From assembly GCA_022315425.1 (NCBI GenBank), contig JAIUPT010000028.1, positions 1,240,001 through 1,304,000 of the forward strand: 64,000 nt of DNA. Reading direction: 5' to 3'. Below the pieces are notes generated by a model that saw only the letters and a program-made list of their open reading frames with translations, made no database searches and was not told where the DNA came from. The first letter of the stretch is position 1. Each line of letters opens with the position of its first letter. The position numbers and the translations under genes are program-made. This document shows, one piece after another, positions 43,459 through 57,631 of the stretch. This DNA is from Pseudevernia furfuracea (taxonomy: Eukaryota > Ascomycota > Lecanoromycetes > Lecanorales > Parmeliaceae).

Positions 43459-45969
43459 ATGTCTTGGCTTGGGCCACTCTTCACTGGCGACGAAGAGCTC
43501 GGAAAGAAAGACGATGACCATAGGCCGCAGACGAACAATGCTTCATCAGCATCATCATGGTCTGCCGGAAAGGTTTCACCAGTATTCCGAAAGAGGAGGA
43601 TCATCTACGGCATCTGCGCACTCCTCTTTATCTACGTCTTCGTCAAGAATATTCCCAACGATCTAGGGCCAAGCACACGAGATTTCAATCCGGGCATCAA
43701 CCATGGCGCAAAGCTCCCCGAGGGAAGGGCAGACCCACCAGCCAACAAGCCAAAACGTCCTGCAAAACCATCCGAGGCAGAGGAACACTATCACGATGGG
43801 CCCATCAAATTCTACAAGCTGGCTTCATCATTGCATTCCGTTGCGCGATTGGGCGGTCAACATGAATCCAATAAAAATGTTTTATTTGCAGCTTCGAGCC
43901 TGAAAAGTGCTTCGGAGATCATACCACTGGCCTGCGAGATGGCTCGATGGGATAGGAATGACGTCCATTTCGCCGTCATGGGCAGAGATGACATGGATAT
44001 ACAGGAGATCAAGAGCCTCAACGGAGCTGTCGATGATTGCAACGTTCATTGGCATGGTAAGGAGTGTAATTTATTTCGAGCCATCAATTACTGATCCAGG
44101 AATGCAGACGCTCGTCCAGATTACTCTCGTTGGAGTTCAGAATTCCGTATGGAGGTCAGCGTGGAAGCGAGTATGGAACATATTCAGACCTTCGTCCATC
44201 CTCAAGTCATTATCATCGACAATCCAAGCAGGGAAGATACCTTCTTCGTAACAACTTTAAGGAGTAAAGCGATGGATATTGGCAAGTCGATTATAGAACT
44301 GCCGTCCGACGCAACGGAGAACATGATGTGGATTACACGACTTGATAGCGGATCGCTTGCAGGTTTGTCCTGCTACTCTCAATACGTGCTCAGTTATTGA
44401 CGACCTCTAGCGTGGTCAAAGACCTACGTCGACTTGCTCATCCAGGCACCATCAGGCTCGTCGGGATCCCTGGTCCGGCTCCTAAAATCTATCGAAAGCG
44501 CAGACTATCTTGGCACCCGACGGCCGCATTTGACAATCGAACTTCCCGCAGAGATTGAGGCTGCTACGTGGAGATATCTCGAGAGTTTCGTATGGCCACC
44601 GGTGGACTCTTCAGGAGCGTCGCACGCGTCACAAGTTTCACTTCGGCATCGTATACCTCGTCGGACTTTGACGGAATATGAGGCCTCCGCACGTTTGGTT
44701 GAGTCGTTCTATCCAGTGAGGACGAAAGATTCCCATGTCCTGTTACTGTCTCCTCAAATCGAGCTTTCGCCCTTGTACTACCATTATCTCATCTACCATC
44801 TACTCGAATACAAATACTCTGCCCATGGTAAGGAAACCAAGAATTCTCCGCACCTCATGGGTATCAGTCTTGAACTTCCTACGTACTTTTTGAACGGCAG
44901 CGAACCGCTCGTACCGCCCCTGATGGAAAAACCACCGTCCAATCGCAAAGGTGGTACACCAGGGGAACCTACACCATTCCTCTGGCAAGCTCCTAACGGC
45001 AATGCTGCTCTCTATTTTGGCGACAAGTGGATAGAGTTTCATTCTTTCCTCACAGCCCGCCTCTCCAAGCCCCCTACAACCCGGACAAAACTGATCAGCA
45101 AAAAGCATCCATCCTGGCTAGAACTACTCCTCGAGCTGATGAGTGCACGCCGTTACTCGCTCCTCTATCCCACCTTCTCTATCGACGACGAAGCAATTGC
45201 CACCGTTCACGATGAACTCTACCAAGTCCCCGAAGAATTCCCCAGACAACCTTCTACTCCCGCCTCTGTACCAGAGCTTAATCCCGACGAACCTCTTTCT
45301 TTGGTCTACGAAAAAAAGGACCGGCCCCCACCCAATACTGAACATGCTCTCTCGTCATCTACCCTGCTCTCGATCCTCCCAAACTCGGGCGATCTCCCTG
45401 AAATCCCCGACCTGCCCCTTCTGGCTTTCGACGGCTCCGCGCTTACCCAGAAGCAGGCCAATGACGACGCATGGACTTTCACAGAGGCGTATCGCCGCGA
45501 CATTGGCGGATGTAAAGCTGAGGCCGAAATCACTAAACGCGAGCCTTATAGCGCGCTCGACCTTTTCTGTCACCTTGACCAAGTGTACGATCCCATGGAC
45601 GTCCGAATTCCCGATCCCAAGAACACCGTCCCTCATGGGAGTCCTCAGATAAAGCCTCAGGTGGATGAAGATATCATACCGGCCGCCCAGAAGGAAAGTG
45701 CGAAAAAGGAAGCTTCTGAGCACTTGGCAAGACAAGCTGGCAAAGACACAGCTAGCCGGCCGAAAGACAAAAGTGACAACAGCGAAGAAACCCAAAATGA
45801 GTTTCAGGCTCAGATGGAAAGGCAGAAAAAGCAAGCTGAGAATGGCGAGGAGAAGGTCGCAGGGGATAAGGACATAGATGACGTGACTGAGCTCAAGGAG
45901 CAGGAGCCGAAGAAACCGGCGGAGGATCCAAAATCGGAGGCTGCGCCAGAGAAAGGGCCGGGCTGGTAA
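43459..45969 (+). CDS. Fungal glycosyltransferase 2-type membrane protein
   Basis: Exons 43459-44056, 44108-44362 and 44411-45969; 803 aa. Type II topology: short cytosolic N-terminus, RKRR, membrane segment IIYGICALLFIYVFV (about residues 50-64), then a lumenal domain. NVLFAASSLKSASEIIPLAC, TRRPHLTIELPAEIE and YYHYLIYHLLEYKYS belong to the fungal glycosyltransferase 2 group (conserved in filamentous ascomycetes, donor and product unknown). The last 110 residues are Lys/Glu/Gln-rich and probably a coiled coil. Golgi location inferred. Confidence 0.82.
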
Positions 45970-46607
45970 AGACAGAAGCCATTGGAGGTTGCTCGTGTAT
46001 AGATGGCTTGTGGAGTTTGTCGGGCAAGTTGCCATTCCATAGACACTTGACGGTAGTGCTGTATTTTAGCCAGAATAATGACTTATGTTACTTCCATGAC
46101 TCTCGGGGTTGGTGTGGGACACAAGAGGGCGACTCGACGTTGAGTGTGGTAGTTGTGCACTCGGTATAATACTCCGCATGGCATAAAGACAAACGATCTA
46201 CTTACCCAGCAGTCTTTGTGCTTTTGAGAAAAGCACAAAGCGAGTTCTTGGTTGGGGGAGGGGGGGGTGGGAGATTTCCTTCTCCAGAGAGAACTTTGGA
46301 GCCAGCCATCCTGCAATTTGGGACCGTATGTGTAGCACAGGGAAAAAACCCCTTCACTTCTACAGGTAGTGTATGTACATGGAAAAAAAAAGCCGCCAAT
46401 CATACAGCAATGCTCTATAGGTATCATCTCCATGCCATCCGTTAAGGGACATACATGTTGCAAACGCCAGCGCGATGCCATAAACAGAGGGCTCGCTCGC
46501 TCGCTCGCTCTCATAACGTTCCATGGAAATCTAGTAGTACAATGCTAAGATGGCGACAACGCCTCGAAGCAGGGGATGCAGAATCAATCGTAGAGCACAC
46601 ATTCTTT
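45970..46607. other. Convergent intergenic region
   Basis: No gene; includes poly-G (46259-46267), poly-A (46383-46391) and GCTC repeats (46490-46507). Confidence 0.6.
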
Positions 46608-49600
46608 TCAAAAAGTGTCAGCCGGCCTCACTCCATGATGCTGCAGATAAACCTCGGGCACTTTCGGTACCCTAGGACTTCCAGGCCCCTGATGCTGACC
46701 CCTAGATTGCGCTCTCAACAATCCACGTTGTCTGTAGTCTTTGCCTTCCAGCCCCGGCGCCATCTTCCGAATTGTCGACACGGCGCTGCTAAGGGAGGTG
46801 CTTCCGAGAAATTTGGAGCCATAACCCGTGGAGCGCTCGTCTTCCGAGAAAGTCTCGTCGCCCTCGTCATCGGAGAAGAGCTCGCTGGCGTTGTTGGACC
46901 TGGTCGCTAGGTTGTTGGCTGGAGACGTTACCGAGCGGGAGTGGAGGGTCGGGCGGGTGGGAGGTGGAGCAGCCGTATGTGAAATTGTGGTGGATGGCGA
47001 GGTGAAGGCAGTAGGTGTCATGATACCAGGGTCTCTATTGCTTGAGATCATTCGTGGGTCGGTGAAGCCGTTGTTGAATGATATGACGGAGGCGGTGCGG
47101 GCGAGAGATTTGTGAAGGATGGGCGCGGTCTGTTGATCATATATATCGGCGCCATTGTCTAGATCATGGTTGTAAGGAGTGACGGTCAGAGTGGAATAGC
47201 GATTTGAAGCGTCATTCTCCACGTCTAGAGAGTCTTCGAAGAAGTCATCGAGGCTGTTGAGCTTCGTGAGGAGGTCGCCCATGCCGCCTTCCATGCTGGT
47301 TTCCGCGTAGGCATAGACATCCTCGGAAACGAGGGTATTGGAACGCTCGAGCGGGAAGTACGAGCCAGGGTTTTCATCATCGGCATGAAACTCGACTTCT
47401 GGTGTCGGCATAGCCTCAGCTTCCGTAGAGTCGCTCTGGATGCAGGCAAGGTACACGGCCTGCATATTACCCCTTGTATTATTTGAGTGGATCGCCGGGG
47501 TCGGTATCGACCACCCTGTGTCCTCTGGAATGCCATACAGACTCTGGGTCTTGTCGTATTCCTTGCGTGTAGTACGGGAGCCCGAGCTAATGAGACTCAT
47601 TCGCAAATGATGTTTCGACATTGGCGTCTCAGACATAGTCATGATATGGTCCATGACTTCCAATGCTTGTGGACAATACTGTGTCTGAAGAAGTCGGAGC
47701 AAGGGCGAGATCAGGTCCGGCCCATGACTTGCAATTTCTGTCCGACGTGTATCGACGTCCTGGATGACGGCCAGAAGGACTTCCAGAGTCCTGACTTTGT
47801 ACCAATGAAGCCGATTGGTGAGGAGCCCAATCAAGAATATCAAGGTCTTGAGCTCCCAGGTCGGAAAGAACGTCTTCCGCAGCGCGGATATTATTTGCGC
47901 GAGGAAATCGCTGCTTGTTTTGAACCGATTATTTGAAAAGGTATTGAGGACCATTGCGGTCTCCTGATTTCCCTGATATTCTGCTACAGATGCCAGTATC
48001 TGTGCACTCTGTACGCATTCGCTTTTCTTGTTCGGATCATCGAAAGAATGCAAGAATCGCGGTAGATTGGCCAGCGTCCCAAAGAGAAGTCGAGTCTCTG
48101 TGCCTACCAGATCACTGTCTGGCAAATGCATCACTTGATCTAAGATTTGAAGAGATTTCTCGAGTGACAGGTCGGACCTCAAGCCTTTATATACGTGAGG
48201 AGAGATGCCCTCAAACGTACCTTGCCACTTATCGGGCTTAGCTTTCTCCAATATCTTGACCACGGCTGGATCGCTCAAATTGACCTTGTCAAGCAGTTTC
48301 TCCAGCATTCCAAGGACCTCAATGAATTCCCGCTCATACACGGTATCCATACAAGCGCATGTTGCCCAGAAAAGCTGGGGATATTGTAACAGGTCCGTCG
48401 GCTCCAAGGCTTCAATGATTGTCTTCAATGTAGTCAATATTTCCAAAGAAAAGATCTGTACATCGTATACTTTATCTGCGATAGTGTTTGACAACCGAGC
48501 AAGTATATCCGCAAGCATGGGCCGATCGAAGGTAGAGAGGATGCAGCGAAAGACCTGAAATGATCGGCAGGCTATGTGCCTGACTGGACATGAGGTGGCC
48601 CAGCCAAGCGTCATTCTGGCCCACTGCTCCTGTATCTGAGGATATGCAATGGCAAAAAGGCTAACGACCTCGGCGGTGACGTGGGTCATAGAAGCTGGAA
48701 CCCGAGTGCTGTCGTCGATCTCGTCTTTGCCATTCCACTCCTCGTAAGTCCAAACAACTTTGGGTTCATCTTGCCTAATCGACTCTACGAACAGTTCGAT
48801 AGACTGTTTGTTGGGTGTCGTGCTGTTGTCGTCGATCTTAGTAATGACAAGCTCATGGATTAAGTGAACGAGCATTTCGCGGGCTTGTTCTTGCACGAGC
48901 AAGGTATAATGATCCCACAAAACAATAACGACCTGCAACAACAGAGGGACGCTTTCCTTGCTAAGTTTCATGGGAGAGACCATGAGGTCAACAAGGAATA
49001 TCAACGACAGTTGTCCCAATGAAAAACCGGACTGTGAAATTTAGCAATTGAATAGGGGATGATAGGCGGGATAAATTTACCTGCTTATTACCAATCGGCA
49101 ATGCCTCAGAAAGATCTGCGACATATGGCAGGCCCAGGTTGTCTGGCGGCAAGACGATAGGATCCCGCTTCTTTTGTACCATGTTTCTGGAATTGATTTG
49201 TAAGAGTAGAAATTCGACTACTTTCTGTCCAGCTTGAGTACTGGATAGGTAAACAATAATCTGCTTAGCGTAGTCGACAAAGCTCTGCTCCCGCCTGTCC
49301 AGACAAAGAGATATTACGAAATTCAAGACCAGTTGCACATTTCCCGGATGCGGCCCAGTGGCGAGTGCTTGCCAAAGTGCTTGAATTTCGTTGTGTAAGG
49401 CGCCACTAGCTTTTGTGGTAATTTCCAAAAGGTTGGCGAGAACCATGTATGATTGAGCAGTGGGGCCACCGCTTGGGTCTATTTGCAACTCAATGACCTG
49501 TATCCAGGGAAGGATAGCTGCCACCATACTGCGTTGACTGTCTGGATGTATATTCTTGAAATGTACCGCAAATTGAGAAAATATGAAGAAAGCGAGATCG

Positions 49601-52600
49601 GTGTGTTGTGCTGCTAGTCTCTTCGATATCTCGAACTGAGCCAACTTGTAGACCGCCGTGGTTCGATCTGATAAGCTGATGTCAAAGTCCTGAATTTTGG
49701 ACCCTTTCTGTTGACGTTGTTCGAAGAGCCGTAGAAGCTTTGCAGACTTCATCCTGATTTCGCCTTTTTCATTGCCCAGCGTGAAGAGCACAGCTCCTAG
49801 AATTCTCCAGAAAGCAACCGGGTAATCGGTTTGCTCAAGCAAGACCTTGGTTACCACTTCAAAATAACTCTCAAGAGCTCTTGGAGGGTCTGCTATATAG
49901 CACTTCTCGATTGAGTACTCTAAGAGGTAAGCAATGTCACGATTGTACGTGATAAGGTTATGAAGAGCTCGACGTCCGATGCTATGCATTTTGTCGCTCA
50001 CTTGCCCAAATATTTGATCAATCCACAAAAGCATCCGGCGAACGTCAAATGATAAGCTGTCTCCCCTGTCGGTTCTGACTCTTACTGGGCCCGCACAAAG
50101 AGCAGCCATGGCACTTAGCGCAGCAGTCCTTAAGTTCCTCTTTTCGATCTCCATTGTCGCCGTGACGTTTGTCTTCTCTCCAGCTTCTTGATGCTGTTCT
50201 AGGACCGACTGCCTCATTTTGTCCTCTCGCTGGTTGATCCGACCTTGGTTTGGAGAATAGCCACACCATTCTTCCATGAGAGCGAAGGCGGACTTCCTTG
50301 ATTCGAATGCCATATAACGCGAAGGATCTTGTGTTCGGTTGATGCCGTCGAACAGCTCTTCTAACAGCCCGCAGTATTGACGTCTCAGCTTCTGGCACTC
50401 CCAGTCGTTTTGAATCTCAGTGTCATTCAGGAAGATCATCAAGTCCTTCGAGTAGATACAGAGATTGTTGATTATCCACTCGTCCCGCAAGACTGCTGGT
50501 TCATGCAGAAAGCGCGCAGTAAGTCTATAGACTTGAGTAACCTCTGTCCTGAGGCGGTCTGTGCGAGGATTTCGTCTGGGATTGCTCCCGGTCCGCTGAT
50601 GGGTCCCAATGCGCTGTTTTGCCTCCTCCTTGCACGTAGTCACCGCGTACTGCAGGGATTCTAGGAGTGTTCTATAGAGATTGATGTTGATAGAACCCAG
50701 AGCAATGACAATTGCGTCCCGAATCGAGCTTTGGCCTGCCGTCAAAAGAGGTATGATATACGCAAACAGAGCTCGGGCTGAGCTGATTTTATCTTGCCCT
50801 TGGTGGATTCCCCTGGATATCTTCCGGGCGTGCTGTGTTTTGTCAAGCTGACTTTGCGTCTGAGCACCTGGATTGGTCATGGTTGTACAGGCCATGACTA
50901 GGTACAACTTCCACTGCTCGATTATTATCTCTGGTGATGTGGCCCCAAGTCGGTTGAGCGTGCGTGTTGGACCATGATCCGAGCCTGGCACAGGCCCTCG
51001 GATGTCAGAATCGAGTCTGGTGATGCTATCATGCATTTGGAGCAGACGAGCGCAGACAATCTCGCGTCCCAGGGTTGAAGCGAAAGGGCAAACTTCAAAG
51101 CTCAGACGGATGATGTTAGGGAAAAGTTTTAACCATAGAGTTGCGTCGTAAGAAACATCGCTGCTACACAACTCGATTAAAGTGTTCTGTGATATGCCCT
51201 TCCGCTTGCCTTTCTGCAATCGACTTCTTTCTGCGACAGTGAGCTGTTCATCATTGATACTCAAAACCCTCTGAGAGTCCCCCTCAAGGATATGTATAAT
51301 CCTATCGATCTTTCTTCCCAGGGCAACATCGAAATCCGTGACGATCTTCAGAACTTTAACGGCAAATGATCTGACTCTTCTCGACTGTGAGCAGAGGAAA
51401 AAAATGCCGTGTGATTCGACTTCTTCAACGAGGCTCGCTATACTGGTTAGATCCAGCTGCAAGCTACGACTGTCTGGTGATCCATCACCGGCATTTTCGG
51501 TTGCGGTGTCTTTGGTCTTCCGTTTGATTTCTTCGATCCATATCTGTAGTAGCTCAACATAAAGCGTAAGGGTATTTTCAATGTGTCCGGGGCCAAGCAT
51601 TCCTTCATCAGACATGGTCGAATAGCGAACATCGAAACTAAAAATAAACCTTGCGAATCCAATGGTAACAGGCTGGGCAAAAGCTTGTCGGGCTATGGCT
51701 TTTAGAGATTGAGTCGATGAAACCGCAATGCTGGAATGAACGTGTGCGGTGCCTGTGCAGAGAAGGTTGATAAGAGCATTGAGCTGGACATGTGCTGACA
51801 AACAGCGGGGCAAAGCTTGCACAGCAACGTGGAAAAGTTCATAAAATCCATGCCTCTGCTCTGCTAATCCCACGTGTTCTTCTCTGCGGCCGAAGGTGAA
51901 GCCCTCAGTCAATGGCGTTTTAGGTGTGAGTCCGCCAAATTTTTCGTCCAGTACTACCTGTCCCCCAAAAGCGTTGTCACACATCACGGTGATCTTCCCA
52001 ATGATTTCACAGAATCGGCCAAAAAATTCTCTTGTCGAGTCACCAAGCTTGGATATGTTCATGGGTCGCGAAAGTTGGTCTTTTTCACTATCGAAAGTGT
52101 TTCTTGGCCCTCCAGATGGCTGAGAACTGTGCAAAACTCCTGGTACTGTCCGGGAATCCATTGCTAGACCCCCACCATTGAACCGTGGGAATGGTGGACG
52201 ACCGTGTTCTGCCCTCTCCAAGTCGGCCATGATGGCCAGGAAGGCTCTTATACCAATCACCATCTTTTCCGGCTCTAGCTGCTCAATTTTGGTATCTTTT
52301 CCGGGGCTGAAGAGATCAGAGCTGATCAAGGGAGATATAATGGTCCTAAAACAGAATTCTTGCTGGCGATACCCAATGATTCGGATGAGTTCAATGATAG
52401 GCTCTGAGTAGGTTGGATCATTGGAGAGATAGGACTTTTTCCCTGACGGAAGGACGACCTTCATCACGTCATCGAGCTTGCGTATAATGGAGCTGGAAGG
52501 ATCAGTGACGCGTTCAAGATACGTCCAAACTAGCCGACAGATGCCTTGAAGGGCATACTCTCGAGATGTTCGGTCTTTAAGCTTTCCTTGGAGAGAAGTT

Positions 52601-54493
52601 GCGACCGTGAGCCATTGACCGGCGAAATACTCGGTTGGAGATGCACAAAGAAGTACTGTCGAGAGACGGAACGCCTCGGGCCAGTGTCGAGGCTTGACTA
52701 TCATTTGAGAGACTCGCGAGTTGACCCTGTTTAAGAAATCCCTGAATTTCTGGACGTTGACCTGTGGGCACCAGCCGGCCGCAATCGGCATTACTAGGTC
52801 TTCTAATGTCTGACAGTAGGAGTGCTTGATTTGAGGGCCATGTGAATTAAGAAAAAAGTCACCCAAAGTCAGGAGAAAGTCACATGAATCCCTCCAGGGC
52901 CCCTCCGGCTGAATTTTGATATGAAGATGCTGCATTGCAAGAATAAGAAGTTCAACTTTGCTTTCAACTAAAGTTGTTACTACTCCCTTGGCACCCAAGT
53001 CGTGTTGGTACAACCTTAACTCATTGACGAAGCGTTGGCTGACGTTTCGCAAATTGGTACTGCTCATGACGCCCAGAAGTTGGCTGAATATTTTCCAGTT
53101 GACGGCCCGGAACGGAAAACTCCGGAAATGCTCTGGTTCCGTGTTCTTGAGCTGGACAAATATAATATCTTCAATCTTATCAGCTAGCCCAGGATTGAGT
53201 CGAACGACATCAGTCTGGTTGTAGACTTCAATCAAGACCCTACAAAGGAGATAGATCGATACTTGTGAACGCTGCTCTGCTTGTGTAGCACAATCTGCAA
53301 GTGATAGTGACGCTGAGTAGTTTGGGTCTTCTTCACTGGAGCTTGTTTGGCTCAAGTCTGCAAACGGCATATGCGACGGTTCTGTAGTACGCCTTGGAAC
53401 CCCCCTTGTCGCTGGATTTGGGGACCTAGACTGAAACGTATAAGCGTTGCGACCAGATACAAGGCTACAGCACCAACATTGTTGAGTTTCTCCTTAGCCT
53501 TCATGGCCTGGTCGCCTTTGGCTTTCCTCCAATACATAATGGTATCAACCAACGGTTTTGGCTTTTGCCGATTGATGTGTGCAAGAGCTGAGATCAACTG
53601 GTCGAAATCGGGATCAACCCCTGCGCCACAGATGTGTTCGAGATAGTCTGGTTTGTCTGGTGTTCCGAGGACGCATTGATCGATCTTGTGATCAGCTTGC
53701 ACAACGAACTATGGCTCTGGTTAAAAAGAGGTCATTTGAACGAGATAATCGCTCACCTTATTGAAGAGGTGGTGCAGAGCATATTCCCCCACAGACTTTT
53801 GCTCTTGGCTATGTTTGGACTGGGAGCGTTGTGGGTCATGTCCTCTGCGAGCCTTGACACTCTGTGCTCGATCAAGCCGCCTATGCGTCAATGTGCCACC
53901 ACTCAGATCTCCAATATCTTGGTCCCCGATCAATGTCGATGCTGTGCTTGACGTCGACTCGGTAGGACGCCGTGAAGAAACACCGCGATGGATCATAGTG
54001 TGGTTCGAGATGTCAGGCAATCCTGGGTTAGAACTCGCAGAGCTCGGGGTCTCCGGACTCAGTGGGCTAGCCGCTGGCGACGACACAAAACCCGCATTGC
54101 GTGCCTGTAAATAGGCGCCTTGAGCCCTTGATGCCTGGCGATAGTGTCCTTGGGTTACAGAAGGCTGGCGTTCAAGCCCGACATCAAGACTCGCAGGCGA
54201 CCGAGCTGCTCCCGTTGAGGACTGGGACCGGGGTGATAGCGCGGTACCAGGCGGTTGCGTTTGTATATTAGAAATTCCATTTGCAGGTGCAGGACCGCGT
54301 CCCCTAGAAAGGTCTCGTGTATGGCTTCGAAAGGCGTCTGGGTCCTTATTATCCTGATTTGTATAGGATAGGCCAGGGTTTGGGTTGTTACCCGGGAGGT
54401 ATTGTCGCCCGTTCAGAGGTTGAGCTCCTGCTGTAGAGAAGAGTTGTTAATAAGCTTCACCCTTGGGGAGTGCCAGAGTGTCTACTCACCCAT
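46608..54493 (-). CDS. Cell morphogenesis scaffold Tao3/Mor2/PAG1 (Furry family)
   Basis: Exons 54490-54493, 53757-54430, 53478-53708, 49081-53430 and 46608-49031; about 2560 aa, the usual size of the family. After a Ser/Pro-rich N-terminus come VGEYALHHLFNK, PDYLEHICGAGVDPDFDQLI, KPKPLVDTIMYWRKAKGDQA and VSIYLLCRVLIEVYNQ, then long HEAT-like helical repeats; the C-terminal part has LWDHYTLLVQEQAREMLVHL and ends in an acidic/Ser-rich tail. In yeasts this protein links the NDR kinase Cbk1/Orb6 with Mob2 at sites of polar growth (RAM/MOR network). The first coding exon is only ATGG in my model, chosen because it alone gives phase 1 into CA-GGA; a different upstream start is possible. Confidence 0.9.
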
Positions 54494-55484
54494 ACTGCAT
54501 CTTCTAGTAGAACAATCCAACACCCTAGCCTATCTCTGCACGGACTCGCTGATTCGATGGTATTGCAACATGACGAAGTGACAGGTGTCTCCAAGCTTAG
54601 TGTTCCTTTGATGCTGTGTAGGGCGTATGTACCTTGCCGCCCAGGGGATTGTTCCCGTTGACACGCAAGTACCTTTCTGTGAGACGATACTCTATGTTGC
54701 GGATACACCACTGCGTGCCGGACAGCGTAATTACATTGACGTGAACATGTTGAAAACAGGTTGACCAAAGGTGACAGCACATGGTCAATAAAGGCAAGTT
54801 ACCCATGGCCGGGTGCCTTTGTCTCTACGCTAAGGAGTCACTTGGTATCAATAAGCGACGGCCAACCGTTTAAGAAGAGGGGTCTGTTTTCAGTATATCT
54901 TGAGAGAGCGATAGTCGAATATTTACGGCAATTGCGGTTTAATATGTCACTGTCTCAATGGTGATAGAGCTCCATCCAAAATACATACCTATGTACTACC
55001 GTACTGTACAGTATACTCCAGGTACTGTACCAAATGTTCCCAAAGTAAGGTACAGCCTTACAGGTAGTTGTAGGGTCGGCTTGGCATCGGGAAAGATAAA
55101 TGCCGAACCGTTAGAGTATTAGAGGTCTAAATGGTGACACCGACATCTCGACCGCCCTCATCAAAAAGTGGCTTCTACATATATCTACGGTGAATTATAA
55201 TCTGACTATCTGACAAAGCCCCAATTTTTTCAGAATTTTCGGCCTCTCCGTTCATTTACATCTCTTCTTTAATTATCTCCTATCTACCACCTTTTCGCCC
55301 TGCTGCACGCGCCGTTTTACTACGGAACAATTTAACCAGGTAACCAGCAGTTGCAGCTAATCCTTCACACAGCACGAATCGATCTTTTACTTCCTCTGCC
55401 GTCTTACACCAGCAACAGGAGACTTAGGTTGCTTCGGAGGAAAGCGGCCCCTTTGAGGGTGATTGCAGACTCACTACAACGAAG
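54494..55484. promoter_or_regulatory. Divergent upstream region of the Tao3-like gene and the P450 reductase
   Basis: 991 bp. 54990-55070 is dense in GTAC-centred palindromes (ACTGTACAGT, GGTACTGTACC, AAGGTACAG). 55230-55400 is CT-rich leader of the reductase gene. No gene. Confidence 0.45.
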
Positions 55485-57631
55485 ATGGCGCAACTTGACA
55501 CCCTTGATCTGATTGTCCTCGCCGTCCTCTTGGCCGGCACTGTCGCCTACTTCACCAAAGGAACATACTGGGGAATCCCGAAAGATCCCTACGCGGTATC
55601 CTACTCCACAGCGAATGGCGCGAAAGCAGGCAAGACGAGAAACATACTGGAGAAGATGGACGAATCGGAAAAGAACTGTATTGTGCTCTATGGCTCCCAA
55701 ACAGGCACCGCTGAAGATTATGCTTCGAGGATATCCAAGGAGGGATCTCAAAGATTTGGCCTCAAAACCATGGTGGCGGACCTGGAAGACTACGATTACG
55801 AGAATCTTGACACCTTTCCTGACGATAAGCTAGCAGTGTTTGTCCTTGCCACGTATGGCGAAGGTGAACCCACCGACAACGCCGTGGACTTCTATGAATT
55901 CGTGACCAAGGACGATGTGTCCTTCAGCAATGGGGGTGGCGTGGACGAAAAGCCGCTGCAAAATCTGAAATTTGTTGCCTTTGGGCTTGGCAATAATACA
56001 TATGAACACTACAATTCTATAGTTCGCAAAGTCGACGCTGCTTTGGTCAAGCTTGGGGCCTCCAGGATCGGTAAAGCTGGAGAAGGCGATGACGGCGCGG
56101 GTACAATGGAGGAAGACTTCCTTGCCTGGAAAGAACCTATGTGGACCGAGCTAGCCGAGAAGATGGGTCTTGAAGAGCGAGAAGCGGTCTATGAGCCTGT
56201 ATTCAGCATCACAGAAAGGGATGACCTAGACATGAACGCAGACGAGGTATACCTGGGTGAGCCGAACAAACATCACCTCGAAGGCAGCCAGAAAGGCCCC
56301 TATAACTCCCACAACCCATATATAGCGCCTATTGTGGAGTCACGGGAGATTTTTACCGTCAAAGACCGAAACTGTCTACATATGGAGATCGATGTCAAGG
56401 GCTCCAATCTAACCTACCAGACTGGCGATCACATAGCCGTGTGGCCTACAAACGCGGGAAAAGAGGTAGATAGGATTATTGACGTTCTCGGACTCTCGGA
56501 AAAGCGTCACAGCGTCATCAGCGTCAAGGGTCTCGATCCCACAGCCAAGGTACCCTTCCCGACACCTACAACGTACGACGCAGCAATCCGCTACCACATG
56601 GAAATATGCGGTGCCGTTTCTCGGCAATTCGTCTCCTCTCTCGCCCCATTCGCGCCAAACGAACAGGCAAAAGCAGAAATGACAAGGCTCGGCAATGACA
56701 AAGATTACTTCTCGGATAAAGTATCGTCCCAATACCTAAACATCGCACAAGTACTTGAAAAAGTAGACAGCGTCGACAAGTGGACCAACATTCCTTTCTC
56801 CATCATGATCGAAGGCATCCACAAGATTCAACCACGCTACTACTCCATTTCCTCTTCCTCGTTGGTCCAAAAAGACAAGATTTCCATTACTGCTGTTGTC
56901 GAGACGATCCGCGTTCCAGGATCCGAGAACGTCGTCAAAGGCGTTACCACGAATTACCTGCTTGCGCTCAAACAGAAGCAACACGGTGATCCACATCCCG
57001 ATCCTCATGGCTTGACATACGCCATTACCGGGCCAAGAAACAAGTACAATGGCTTCCATGTCCCCGTCCACGTCCGCCACTCGAACTTCAAACTCCCATC
57101 AGACCCATCAAAGCCCATAATAATGGTTGGTCCTGGCTCTGGCGTTGCACCTTTCCGAGGCTTCATTCAGGAGAGGGCTGCTCAAGCAGAGGCGGGTGAA
57201 AAGGTTGGCCAGACGATCTTGTTTTACGGGTGCAGAAAGAGTTCTGAAGACTTTCTCTACAAGGAAGAATGGGAGGTAAGATATCGCCTTGTGTGCCCGG
57301 CGCTTGTTGAGAGGATGCTGATTCTTGATAGTACTACAAAAAAGCCCTCGGCCCATCGTTCACGCTCATCACCGCTTTCTCCCGTGAACAGAGAGAAAAG
57401 GTCTACGTACAACAGCGTCTGCAGGAAAATGCTGCTCTCGTCAATCAGCTGCTGGAGAAGGAGAAAGGAAACTTCTATGTCTGTGGAGACGCATCTAATA
57501 TGGCCAGAGCGGTCAATGATATATTGGGGAAGATTGTCAGCGAACAAAGGGGTGTGAGCGTTGAGAAAGGAGAAGAGATTGTGAAGATGATGAGGAGTCA
57601 TAATCAGTACCAGGAAGATGTGTGGTCGTAG
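55485..57631 (+). CDS. NADPH-cytochrome P450 reductase
   Basis: Exons 55485-57275 and 57332-57631 (56 bp intron); 696 aa, normal length. N-terminal anchor at residues 7-24, FMN domain with YGSQTGTAEDYA (69-80) and ATYGEGEPTDNA (122-133), FAD binding RYYSISSSS, NADPH site GPGSGVAPFRGFIQ, YGCRKSSEDF, NFYVCGDASNMA, and the terminal Trp of DVWS that stacks on the flavin. Transfers electrons from NADPH to microsomal P450s such as Cyp51 and Cyp61 of ergosterol synthesis. ER membrane. The orthologue is called NCP1 in yeast and cprA in Aspergillus. Confidence 0.97.
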
